A DNA stretch of 10,994 bases from Neisseria lactamica (GTDB taxonomy: Bacteria > Pseudomonadota > Gammaproteobacteria > Burkholderiales > Neisseriaceae), in assembly GCA_001067655.1 (NCBI GenBank), contig JUNU01000262.1, positions 1-10,994 on the forward strand, in the 5' to 3' direction. The translations under genes were made by a program, and so were the position numbers. The notes beneath the pieces were generated by a model. That model was not told the origin of the DNA. It did no database searches and worked only from the letters and a program-made list of their open reading frames with translations. Position 1 is the first letter of the stretch; every line of letters begins with the position of its first letter. Below are positions 1 to 5,727 of this stretch, one piece after another.

Positions 1-54
1 GATAGTACGGCAAGGCGAGGTAACGCCGTCCTGGTTTAAAGTTAATCCACTATA
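1..54. repeat. Correia repeat (CREE) end, truncated by window edge
   Basis: The segment ends in the Correia terminal inverted repeat TTAATCCACTATA (42-54). It carries the internal landmarks I know from CREE: GATAGTACGG at the left, then AAGGCGAGG, ACGCCG and CTGG. The junction of GTACGG straight onto CAAGGCGAGG is typical of the internally deleted form, because the full element has about 50 extra bases there. Only the right-hand part lies in the window. CREE are non-autonomous MITE-like elements of Neisseria inserted at TA, and they can carry promoters, IHF sites or RNase III processing sites. The identification rests on recalled consensus and is fairly secure. Confidence 0.82.
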
Positions 55-91
55 GCGAGGCAGAACTTGTTATCAGGTTCTGCTTCGCTAT
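52..91. repeat. 15-bp stem hairpin abutting the Correia end
   Basis: Left arm ATAGCGAGGCAGAAC (52-66) pairs with right arm GTTCTGCTTCGCTAT (77-91) across a 10-nt loop. The only imperfection is one G-T wobble on the + strand. The arm begins inside the TATA that closes the Correia repeat, so the two structures share bases. No U-run follows, so it is a poor intrinsic terminator. It may be a separate small palindromic repeat into which, or beside which, the Correia element inserted. Confidence 0.7.
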
Positions 92-175
92 AAATCCATT
101 ATTTACCAAAATTCAAGTTTAGCTCAATCTCTAAAATATCCCCTCAGACGGTTCAACAGACTTCCCATTCTTATC

Positions 176-664
176 ATGTACGATGTCAACACCCACGATG
201 TCCGCCGATTTTTCGCACACGTTTGGAAACATCGCCTGACCCCGCTGCAACTGGATACACTTCAGCATAAAGCCCTCCGTATCATCGAATCTCATCCCGA
301 ATACACTCATTATCTTGAAAACATTGAAGATTATTTAGATAAAAACTGGCTGCCGGAAGACGGGGAGAGCAACCCGTTTTTACACATGTCGCTGCATCTT
401 TCCCTTCAAGAGCAGGCAGCCATCGATCAGCCGCCGGGCATACGGGCGATTCACCGGCAACTTTGCGCACGTTATAACAACGATTGGGTACGCGCCGAGC
501 ATGACATGATGGATGCGTTGGCGGAAACCATTTGGGAAGCGCAACGATACGGACGCGGTTTGAATGTCAATGCCTATATGACCCGGCTTCGTAAATTAGT
601 CGGTCTAGGGCAGGAGGATAACGCCCGTATCAATCCGCATGAAGTGAATGATAAATTTGACTGA
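176..664 (+). CDS. DUF1841 family protein
   Basis: This 162-residue cytosolic protein has no signal peptide or membrane segment. It matches the DUF1841 pattern as I know it. An N-terminal 'DVRRFF..VW' segment (about 8-17) is followed by 'HPEYTHYLE' (40-48) and 'NPFLHMSLHLSLQEQ' (66-80). After that come 'IDQPPGIRAIH' and a C-terminal helix with 'EAEH/AEHDMMDALAETIWEAQR'-type residues. The family runs near 140 residues, so the last 20 or so form an extension. Its function is unknown. There is no good Shine-Dalgarno before the ATG at 176 and no in-frame upstream ATG, so the start is chosen by alignment to the family N-terminus. It stands alone: a Correia end and hairpin lie upstream, and a convergent gene follows after about 140 bases. 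The family call is confident; a role is not known. Confidence 0.87.
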   Translation: MYDVNTHDVRRFFAHVWKHRLTPLQLDTLQHKALRIIESHPEYTHYLENIEDYLDKNWLPEDGESNPFLHMSLHLSLQEQAAIDQPPGIRAIHRQLCARYNNDWVRAEHDMMDALAETIWEAQRYGRGLNVNAYMTRLRKLVGLGQEDNARINPHEVNDKFD

Positions 665-709
665 TGAAAAAGTTTTCTATGCTACGGGTGAAAGCAAATC
701 TATTTTTTA

Positions 710-721
710 AGGTCGTCTGAA
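710..721 (+). other. DNA uptake sequence (AG-mucDUS), single copy
   Basis: An exact AGGTCGTCTGAA sits 46 bases after the DUF1841 stop, with no inverted partner nearby. It therefore cannot form the usual DUS-pair terminator and presumably serves only as an uptake signal. Confidence 0.9.
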
Positions 722-752
722 AGATAGTGTTTGTACAAGGGAATGTCATAAG

Positions 753-779
753 CCTAAAACAGATGCGAAGTGAATCTGT
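753..779 (-). terminator. weak candidate terminator for the YwqG-like gene
   Basis: Read on the minus strand, ACAGAT (779-774) and ATCTGT (764-759) form a 6-bp stem with a 9-nt loop, and the strand continues TTTAGG. It lies about 28 bases past the YwqG-like stop codon, as expected for a terminator. The stem is short and AT-rich and the T-run is only three bases beyond it, so the call is weak. Confidence 0.3.
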
Positions 780-806
780 ATGCTGTTTCAGGCAACAAGT
801 GTAGGG

Positions 807-1679
807 TTAGCAGCAATCCCAAGAATACAGTACATCGGAAAAATCCTCACGCTGTAAATCATCTTGCCGGATAAAGAAGTTCATCACGCCCATATCGCCT
901 ATCATCACGATTTCTTCGCCGTCTTCATCAAAGCTACTGTCTAGTTGGAACAGCAGGACATTATAGTCGACCAATCCTTTATCTTCATTGCGCGGGTCGT
1001 TTTGTGTGAAATACGGGTAGCCACCACATTGACTATGATTTTCTTCATCCTCATCCTCTTTGTTGTATGTACTAAATTCATTTTCGTATTCGTGCTGTAC
1101 GACGCGCTGAAGATGTTCTTTCGTGCGGTAATCGACTTCTATGCTATGTTCAGCCAAATATTTTCCGCACAGCATGACACAGGTAGCGTGGTCTAAAACG
1201 GGAGTTTGTTCAGTAAGTTCGAATTGCAACTTGCACTCTTGCAATATAGGGAAACACTCGTCATCTTCTGCATAAGGCTGGTAGTATTTGGTAAGTTCTG
1301 CTTCCGTGTAGTGTTCACTAATTTCAGGATAGTAACGTACAGCGTAGCCGTCTCGACCGTTTTCTATACCGAATTCCCAGTTGTCTAAGATGAAAAATTG
1401 CAGTATGCCTGTTGAAGGAAAGTGTTCTAGACCTTTTAGGTCAGTGCAGTTGATTTGAGCAAGTAAACGCAAGGTTTCGCCGTCTACATTTTTCGGTGCC
1501 ACATCACCTTTGGGTAGATAGGGCAATCCACCGATTTTACTTTCAGTTAGCTTGGTTTGAACAACACATAATTCTGCTTTGGCGTAATGTTTTGCAGCAT
1601 ATTGGGTAAAAAACTGGTGTTTGACCCATTTGTAGCATTCATTGATAAGCTCAGAATCTGCTTTGATTTTTTTAGACAT
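807..1679 (-). CDS. YwqG-like DUF1963 family protein
   Basis: This 290-residue soluble protein resembles the YwqG/DUF1963 family. A region near 'SKIGGLPYLPKGD' (about 45-57) is the typical 'GG.PYLP' entry motif. It is followed by 'LLAQINC.DL' and 'GILQFF' strands. The C-terminus has the family signature 'LLFQLDS' (242-248), 'GDMGVMNFFI' (261-270) and the terminal 'DVLYSWDCC'. The biochemical role of the family is not established. I start it at the ATG at 1679 because AAGGAAG lies about 7-8 bases upstream. A GTG at 1745 would add 22 residues but has no ribosome site. That GTG overlaps the stop of the upstream small gene by one base (TAGTG), so the two genes are probably co-transcribed. The middle (about 205-235) is rich in Asp, Glu and Asn. 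Base composition is more AT-rich than the dnaB/uvrB core. In other genomes DUF1963 proteins occur alone or in immunity-like loci; nothing here decides between these. Confidence 0.83.
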   Translation of the reverse strand: MSKKIKADSELINECYKWVKHQFFTQYAAKHYAKAELCVVQTKLTESKIGGLPYLPKGDVAPKNVDGETLRLLAQINCTDLKGLEHFPSTGILQFFILDNWEFGIENGRDGYAVRYYPEISEHYTEAELTKYYQPYAEDDECFPILQECKLQFELTEQTPVLDHATCVMLCGKYLAEHSIEVDYRTKEHLQRVVQHEYENEFSTYNKEDEDEENHSQCGGYPYFTQNDPRNEDKGLVDYNVLLFQLDSSFDEDGEEIVMIGDMGVMNFFIRQDDLQREDFSDVLYSWDCC

Positions 1680-1744
1680 GGGGTTACTTCCTTTCAAAGT
1701 GCAAACTGTTTTATAACTTTTATCATAAAGCAAATTTATGACCA

Positions 1745-2110
1745 CTAAGTTGTTTTATTATTAAGCTGTGTTTCGATGAAATCAAAAATTTTCCTGTCAG
1801 CAGCATGATTCAAATCTAAGAATGATAAATATTGGCAGTTGCCATTCGGACAGGGTAAAAATAAAAATTCATAAGCAATATCTTCTATATCTGTTATTGT
1901 TAAATCACTAAATTGAAAATTAGTTGTTACCACATTTAACATATTGTTATTTTTGATTGATTCCAGTTCCAAAAGATTATCAAATTCATCTTCTAAAAGA
2001 CTAGAATTCTCTCCGATAAGAATTATCCAAAATAAAGGATATTGTTTAATCGATTCAAATAAATTATTGCAATTTATTGTTTTTAGGAAGTTTTGACTGA
2101 TTAAAGCCAC
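1745..2110 (-). CDS. small hypothetical protein, 3' part of a split gene
   Basis: This is an AT-rich 121-codon frame from GTG 2110 to TAG 1745. I do not recognise the family. It is acidic and leucine/isoleucine-rich, with a hydrophobic stretch 'PLFWIILIG' (about 25-33) and a 'CPNGNC' pair of cysteines (about 86-91), which could bind metal or form a disulfide. There is no signal peptide. The GTG has no convincing Shine-Dalgarno. The frame is open upstream of the GTG as 'DKPI', and the real ribosome site lies further up at 2190-2196 in a different frame (see 2101-2181). The intact product was therefore probably about 145 residues, starting 'MIDYLNINLD', with this frame as its bulk. Expression would need a frameshift at 2122-2128 or initiation at the GTG. 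It lies directly upstream of the YwqG-like gene. Confidence 0.6.
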   Translation of the reverse strand: MALISQNFLKTINCNNLFESIKQYPLFWIILIGENSSLLEDEFDNLLELESIKNNNMLNVVTTNFQFSDLTITDIEDIAYEFLFLPCPNGNCQYLSFLDLNHAADRKIFDFIETQLNNKTT

Positions 2111-2181
2111 GATAGGCTTATCTTTTTTATTTTAATCTTTCTGAAATTCGAATCAAGATTTATATTCAGATAATCAATCAT
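2101..2181 (-). pseudogene. 5' fragment of the split small gene (26 codons)
   Basis: ATG at 2181 has an excellent ribosome site, AAAGGAG (2196-2190), 8 bases away. It opens 26 codons beginning 'MIDYLNINLDSNFRKIKIKK' and then stops at TAA 2103-2101. A -1 shift on the heptamer at 2122-2128 would carry the chain into the frame of the 1745-2110 gene with no stop. The joined product reads '...KIKKDKPIVALISQNF...'. The strong start with no product of its own suggests either a gene broken by loss of one A in the run, or recoding. A sequencing or assembly error in the A-run is also possible. Confidence 0.55.
2104..2128 (-). promoter_or_regulatory. slippery heptamer A AAA AAG with downstream small hairpin
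   Basis: In the frame of ATG 2181 the codons read ATA AAA AAG, so the heptamer A AAA AAG (2128-2122) is in the exact phase of the dnaX-type -1 slippery site. Two bases later AAGCC (2119-2115) can pair with GGCTT (2108-2104) around a 6-nt loop. The 5-bp stem is small and closer than in characterised sites, and no clear upstream stimulatory Shine-Dalgarno is present. Function is therefore unproven. Confidence 0.4.
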
Positions 2182-2282
2182 TATAGTTGCTCCTTTGAAG
2201 CAACGGAAATAATCCTCATCATCAGGCGGCAGCGTTCAAATGGCATGGATATTGTTTTCACACATCCATATAGGTTGAACTT

Positions 2283-2352
2283 AATAAGCTTGGCGTAGCA
2301 ACTGTATTTTTGCCCGACGGGGTGAAAAATACAGTTGCTACGCTTGCTTATA
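2283..2352. repeat. long inverted repeat, 19-bp perfect core, MITE-like
   Basis: Core arm GCGTAGCAACTGTATTTTT (2293-2311) is matched perfectly by its reverse complement at 2325-2343, separated by 13 bases (GCCCGACGGGGTG). The symmetry continues outward imperfectly, with ATAAGC at about 2284-2289 facing GCTTAT at about 2346-2351. It lies just upstream of the broken small gene (minus-strand sense) in AT-rich DNA with no gene. As RNA it would form a stem of roughly 25 bp from either strand. It could be a dispersed palindromic repeat or small MITE, or a bidirectional terminator. I do not know a named element that fits. Confidence 0.72.
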
Positions 2353-2381
2353 GCCGGAATATGTTTTGGGATAACGGCTTT

Positions 2382-2620
2382 TCAGATGTAGTATGTAAAA
2401 GGGATAAAGAATGCGTACGTACGTACCGCACACACCCTACACGCTGGGTTTAAATTTGTGCTGTCCGCAGGTAGGGTGTATGGAGTAGCCACACACGCGG
2501 TTGGTGGGATGCAGGCTACGGCTTGCTTTTTTGGGATATAGGGTGGGCATTTATGCCCACGCGGTTTCAGGCTGCCTTGGGGTATAGAACGCGTGGGCAA
2601 CGAGTGCCTAGCATACGCTC
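2382..2620. repeat. non-coding repeat cluster with nested inverted repeats
   Basis: No convincing gene is present. The minus-strand open frame here has Pro/Cys/Ala-rich, low-information sequence. What is visible is repeat structure. GTACGTACGTAC (2415-2426) is self-complementary. ACACCCTAC (2432-2440) faces GTAGGGTGT (2471-2479). GTGGGCAT (2543-2550) faces ATGCCCAC (2553-2560). TGCCCACGCG (2554-2563) faces CGCGTGGGCA (2590-2599). The last two hairpins share the central arm and exclude each other. Sequences of this style recur between genes in commensal Neisseriaceae, as far as I recall. Confidence 0.6.
2566..2577 (-). other. exact AG-kingDUS-type uptake 12-mer
   Basis: The minus strand reads AGGCAGCCTGAA, the uptake dialect I know from Kingella (AG-kingDUS). 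It differs from the resident AGGTCGTCTGAA at two or three central bases. It sits inside the non-coding repeat cluster and may be a passenger of that repeat or a trace of inter-genus DNA. Confidence 0.6.
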
Positions 2621-2625
2621 GCTTT

Positions 2626-3432
2626 TTAATAACAAGTTACAAATGCTAATTTATCAATCATAATGTATTTTTTATTCCTTTTCGATCTTTCTAAATTTCC
2701 CAAACATAAAATATAAGATCCCACTAAATCTTCCACATCATTGATATCAAATCGTTCGAAGAAAATTCGTTGCATTTGTGACGGCAAGCATAGACTAACA
2801 TCATCTCGCGTACCAGAATTAAGCCAAATAGCCTCATAATTTCCCTCTTTAACATCAGCAATTTGCCCCCAATATCCACAAAACCGGCCTATATGAGTTT
2901 GGTTAATCTCATGGAATGAGACAAAAAAATTAGATATAGTTCGAATTTCATCTTCAATTTCAATCTCTTGTTCTGAAACTCGAAACGCTGGATTAATAAC
3001 TAGGCTTCTTAACATAGTACTTAAACGGCGATGGGCTACTGCATTAGGACGATTACCATTTCCTCTAAATCGTACTCCTCTCCCTGCTCCATTTTCATTC
3101 ATATCATCATTAATATGATTTACCGCTTCTGCTGCACCATAGTTAAGGTCTAATACAATCCGCTGCCCATCATTATGCAAAACATCTTCATCATCATTTT
3201 CTCCATTGATCAATCTACTTAATGGAGCACTTTCAATACACCCATCATTATGAGGGCGAGATCCAAAACAGGCAGCCTGCCCATTTCTAGCCGCTTTTCT
3301 AAAAAAAGCGGGAGCATGGCAAGTCGGACATTCAAGGAATCTCCTTAATTGAGAGATAGTCCCTATATCAAGTTGAGAAAATTGATACGCATTGTAAGTT
3401 TGGTTATTTATAGTACAAAAAGCATTATCCAT
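2626..3432 (-). CDS. hypothetical protein with C2HC zinc knuckle and possible OB-fold
   Basis: I do not recognise this 268-residue protein by name. Its N-terminal part holds a clear metal-binding pattern: Cys35 and Cys38 in 'CPTC', then after 22 residues His61 and Cys65 in 'RPHNDGC'. 'AFFRK' between the pairs resembles the zinc ribbon/treble clef at the start of CoiA-like proteins. Residues 76-150 are Asn/Asp/Gly-rich and probably flexible. From about 166 to the end alternating strands ('GYWGQIADV', 'EAIWLNSG', 'SYILCLGNL', 'YIMIDKLAFV') look like a small beta-barrel, possibly an OB-fold, which would suit nucleic-acid binding. No signal peptide or membrane segment is seen. I start at ATG 3432 because GAGGAG lies 5 bases away; the adjacent GTG at 3435 would be only 2 bases from it. 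It follows uvrB in the same direction, 91 bases on, with no terminator visible, so readthrough from uvrB is possible. The AT-rich composition suggests acquisition. The domain reading is inference; the cysteines and histidine are seen. Confidence 0.78.
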   Translation of the reverse strand: MDNAFCTINNQTYNAYQFSQLDIGTISQLRRFLECPTCHAPAFFRKAARNGQAACFGSRPHNDGCIESAPLSRLINGENDDEDVLHNDGQRIVLDLNYGAAEAVNHINDDMNENGAGRGVRFRGNGNRPNAVAHRRLSTMLRSLVINPAFRVSEQEIEIEDEIRTISNFFVSFHEINQTHIGRFCGYWGQIADVKEGNYEAIWLNSGTRDDVSLCLPSQMQRIFFERFDINDVEDLVGSYILCLGNLERSKRNKKYIMIDKLAFVTCY

Positions 3433-3523
3433 CACAGCTCCTCTAATTTATTTAGATTGAAGATCATTTGTATATAAATTGGACTATTTACATAAATTTC
3501 AAGAATAATATCAAACTTATCCG

Positions 3524-5551
3524 TCACTCCGCTCCAAAAAGCAAATTCTCTTTAATCCCCCGTATCCTATCCCTCAACACCGCCGCTTCTTCAAACTGCA
3601 AATCCCTAGCCGCCTGCTGCATAGCCTTTTCCAGTTTGGCGATTTCTTTAATCGCGTCTTCTTCGTTGTGGATTTCGCCGACTTTAACTTTGTTTTTGCC
3701 TTTCAGACGACCTTTGCCGCCGTCTTCTTCGTGGTACACGCCGTCGATGATGTCTTTGACCTGTTTTTTAATCTGCTGTGGCACGATGCCGTGTTCTTCG
3801 TTGAATTTCATCTGTTTTTCGCGGCGGCGTTCGGTTTCGTCGATGGCGGCTTTCATGGAGTCGGTGATTTTGTCGGCGTACAGGATGGCAACGCCGTTCA
3901 CGTTGCGCGCGGCGCGGCCTATGGTTTGAATCAGGCTGCGGTGGGAGCGCAGGAAGCCTTCTTTGTCAGAGTCGAGGATGGCGACGAGAGAGACTTCGGG
4001 GATGTCGAGGCCTTCGCGCAAGAGGTTGATGCCGACGAGTACGTCAAACAATCCGAGCCGTAAATCTCTAATGATTTCAACGCGCTCTACGGTATCGATG
4101 TCGCTGTGCAGGTAGCGCACTTTGATGCCGAGTTCGCTGTAATAGTCGGTGAGTTGCTCCGCCATGCGTTTGGTGAGGGTGGTAACGAGTACGCGTTCGC
4201 CTTTTGGGATGCGGTCGTTGATTTCGCTCATTAAATCATCGACTTGGGTGGCGACGGGGCGGATGATGATTTGGGGGTCGACCAGCCCTGTGGGGCGGAC
4301 GACTTGTTCGACCACTTGTCCGGCGTGTTCTTCTTCGTATTTGGCGGGGGTGGCGGAAACGAAGACGGTTTGCGGCATGACTTTTTCAAATTCGTGGAAT
4401 TTGAGCGGTCGGTTGTCGCGGGCGGAAGGCAGGCGGAAGCCGTAGTCCACGAGGTTTTGTTTGCGCGATGCGTCGCCTTTGTACATGCCGCCGATTTGGG
4501 TAACGGTAACGTGGCTTTCGTCGATGAACATGATGGCGTTGTCGGGCAGGTAGTCCATCAGCGTGGGCGGCGGTTCGCCTTCTTTTTTGCCGGAGAAGTG
4601 GCGGGAGTAGTTTTCGATGCCTTTGCAGAAGCCCATTTCGTAGAGCATTTCGAGGTCGAAGCGGGTGCGTTGTTCGATGCGTTGTTGTTCGACGGGGCGT
4701 TGTTCGCGGGCAAAAAATTCGATGCGTTCGCGCAATTCTTCTTTGATGGACTCGCAGGCGCGCAAGACGGTGTCGCGCGGGGTAACGTAGTGGCTGGACG
4801 GGAAGACGGTGTAGCGGCCGACGCGCTGGTGCAGGCTGCCTGAAAGTGGGTCGAACATATCAAGGCGGTCGATTTCGTCGTCAAACAGGCTGATGCGCAA
4901 GGCGTTTTCGGAGCTTTCGGCGGGGTACACGTCAATCACGTCGCCACGCACGCGGAAGCTGCCGCGTTTGAAATCGAAATCGCCGCGTTCGTACTGCATG
5001 GAAACGAGCGTGGCGATGATGTCGCGCTGCTCGATGGTGTCGCCTTCTTTGACGGACAGCACCATTTGTTGATACTCAGTCGGGTCGCCGATACCGTAAA
5101 TGGCGGACACGGTGGCGACGATAATCACGTCGTCGCGCGTCATCAGGTTTTTGGTGGCGGAAAGGCGCATCTGCTCGATGTGTTCGTTAATCGCGCTGTC
5201 TTTTTCGATGAACAAATCGCGGCTGGGCACATAGGCTTCGGGCTGGTAATAGTCGTAGTAGGAGACGAAATATTCCACCGCGTTTTCGGGGAAAAACTCG
5301 CGCATTTCGGCATAGAGCTGGGCGGCAAGGGTTTTGTTGTGTGCCATGATGATGGCGGGGCGGCCGCTTTGGGCGATGACGTTCGCCATGGTGTAGGTTT
5401 TGCCCGAACCGGTTACGCCGAGCAGGGTTTGATAGGCAAGGCCGTCTGAAAGCCCTTCGAGCAGGCCGGCAATGGCGGTGGGCTGGTCGCCTGCGGGTGG
5501 GAAGGGTTGGTGGAGTTTGAAGGGGGAATCGGGGTATTGGATGACTTCCAT
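3524..5551 (-). CDS. uvrB: UvrABC excinuclease subunit B
   Basis: UvrB verifies DNA damage after UvrA loading and recruits UvrC for dual incision in nucleotide excision repair in the cytosol. The 675 residues are full family length. Walker A 'GVTGSGKT' is at 45-52. The strand-separating beta-hairpin with its tyrosines and 'YQPEAYVPSRD' is at 98-112. The DEAD-like 'IDESH' is at 343-347. The helicase C-terminal domain includes 'LREGLDIPEVSLVAILDSDKEGF' and 'QTIGRAARN' (the 'QxxGRAxR' motif VI). The C-terminal UVR domain, which contacts UvrC, is at roughly 635-668. The ATG at 5551 matches the family N-terminus and has AGGCGG upstream. An extended -10 at 5586-5594 lies about 35 bases before it. 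It is divergent from dnaB. Three 12-mers matching different DUS dialects lie inside the gene (3702, 4833, 5439). The identification is secure. Confidence 0.98.
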   Translation of the reverse strand: MEVIQYPDSPFKLHQPFPPAGDQPTAIAGLLEGLSDGLAYQTLLGVTGSGKTYTMANVIAQSGRPAIIMAHNKTLAAQLYAEMREFFPENAVEYFVSYYDYYQPEAYVPSRDLFIEKDSAINEHIEQMRLSATKNLMTRDDVIIVATVSAIYGIGDPTEYQQMVLSVKEGDTIEQRDIIATLVSMQYERGDFDFKRGSFRVRGDVIDVYPAESSENALRISLFDDEIDRLDMFDPLSGSLHQRVGRYTVFPSSHYVTPRDTVLRACESIKEELRERIEFFAREQRPVEQQRIEQRTRFDLEMLYEMGFCKGIENYSRHFSGKKEGEPPPTLMDYLPDNAIMFIDESHVTVTQIGGMYKGDASRKQNLVDYGFRLPSARDNRPLKFHEFEKVMPQTVFVSATPAKYEEEHAGQVVEQVVRPTGLVDPQIIIRPVATQVDDLMSEINDRIPKGERVLVTTLTKRMAEQLTDYYSELGIKVRYLHSDIDTVERVEIIRDLRLGLFDVLVGINLLREGLDIPEVSLVAILDSDKEGFLRSHRSLIQTIGRAARNVNGVAILYADKITDSMKAAIDETERRREKQMKFNEEHGIVPQQIKKQVKDIIDGVYHEEDGGKGRLKGKNKVKVGEIHNEEDAIKEIAKLEKAMQQAARDLQFEEAAVLRDRIRGIKENLLFGAE
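3702..3713 (-). other. AG-mucDUS inside uvrB
   Basis: The minus strand reads AGGTCGTCTGAA exactly, encoding part of the Lys/Gly-rich linker 'GRLKGK' before the UVR domain. This is a low-constraint segment that can carry an uptake sequence. Confidence 0.88.
4833..4844 (+). other. AG-simDUS-type 12-mer inside uvrB
   Basis: The + strand reads AGGCTGCCTGAA, the uptake dialect I associate with Simonsiella. It lies antisense in uvrB across codons for 'LSGSL'. It could be chance or a foreign uptake sequence brought in with a recombined segment. Confidence 0.5.
5439..5450 (+). other. AG-DUS (pathogen-type core) inside uvrB
   Basis: The + strand reads AGGCCGTCTGAA, which has the classical GCCGTCTGAA core rather than the resident GTCGTCTGAA. 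It lies antisense in the uvrB 5' region at codons for 'LSDGLA'. Confidence 0.75.
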
Positions 5552-5585
5552 ATTGCCGCCTGTTTTCGGTTCGGGGAAAAAGGAA

Positions 5586-5594
5586 ATTATAACA
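5586..5594 (-). promoter_or_regulatory. uvrB promoter, extended -10
   Basis: On the minus strand TGTTATAAT matches the extended -10 consensus TGnTATAAT perfectly. Transcription would start near 5578-5580, leaving a leader of about 28 bases before the uvrB ATG. The -35 position falls in the DUS palindrome (about 5609-5614) and is not a consensus -35, which fits an extended -10 promoter. Confidence 0.65.
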
Positions 5595-5597
5595 AAA

Positions 5598-5625
5598 AGG
5601 TCGTCTGAAAATTTTCAGACGACCT
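5598..5625. repeat. perfect inverted DUS pair between divergent promoters
   Basis: AGGTCGTCTGAA (5598-5609) and TTCAGACGACCT (5614-5625) form a perfect 28-base palindrome with an AATT centre. Inverted DUS pairs in Neisseria often act as terminators after genes. Here the pair lies before both divergent genes, upstream of both candidate -10 boxes, so neither main transcript should include it. Confidence 0.93.
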
Positions 5626-5687
5626 ATCTATTTCTTGATGGCAGTTAAGTTGGCACAAAGCTAATGCCAACCCAATTTCCACTGCGC

Positions 5688-5693
5688 TATAAT
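5688..5693 (+). promoter_or_regulatory. candidate dnaB -10 box
   Basis: A perfect TATAAT lies 34 bases before the dnaB ATG. The hexamer 17 bases upstream (TGCCAA) is a poor -35 and there is no TGn extension, so this is a plausible but unproven promoter. Confidence 0.5.
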
Positions 5694-5727
5694 AGCAAAT
5701 TCCCATTTCAGCCTAAGAGCAACTGCC

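Noticed and set aside
1679..1745. GTG at 1745 as start of the YwqG-like gene
   Set aside because: There is no ribosome site before it, whereas ATG 1679 has AAGGAAG at suitable spacing and fits the family N-terminus better.
2411..2430. GTACGTACGTAC as a repeat array or CRISPR fragment
   Set aside because: It is a single 12-base palindrome of a tetranucleotide, with no spacer-repeat structure anywhere in the window.
2382..2600. 72-codon minus-strand open frame
   Set aside because: It lies entirely in repeat DNA, has a biased Pro/Cys/Ala composition, and has no ribosome site or domain.
3468..4063. Plus-strand open frames opposite the uvrB 3' end
   Set aside because: They overlap the well-conserved uvrB C-terminal region in antisense and show no recognisable protein features.
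4244..4843. 199-codon plus-strand open frame opposite uvrB
   Set aside because: It is an antisense shadow of GC-rich uvrB codons, with repetitive Phe/Val/Ala/Gly composition.
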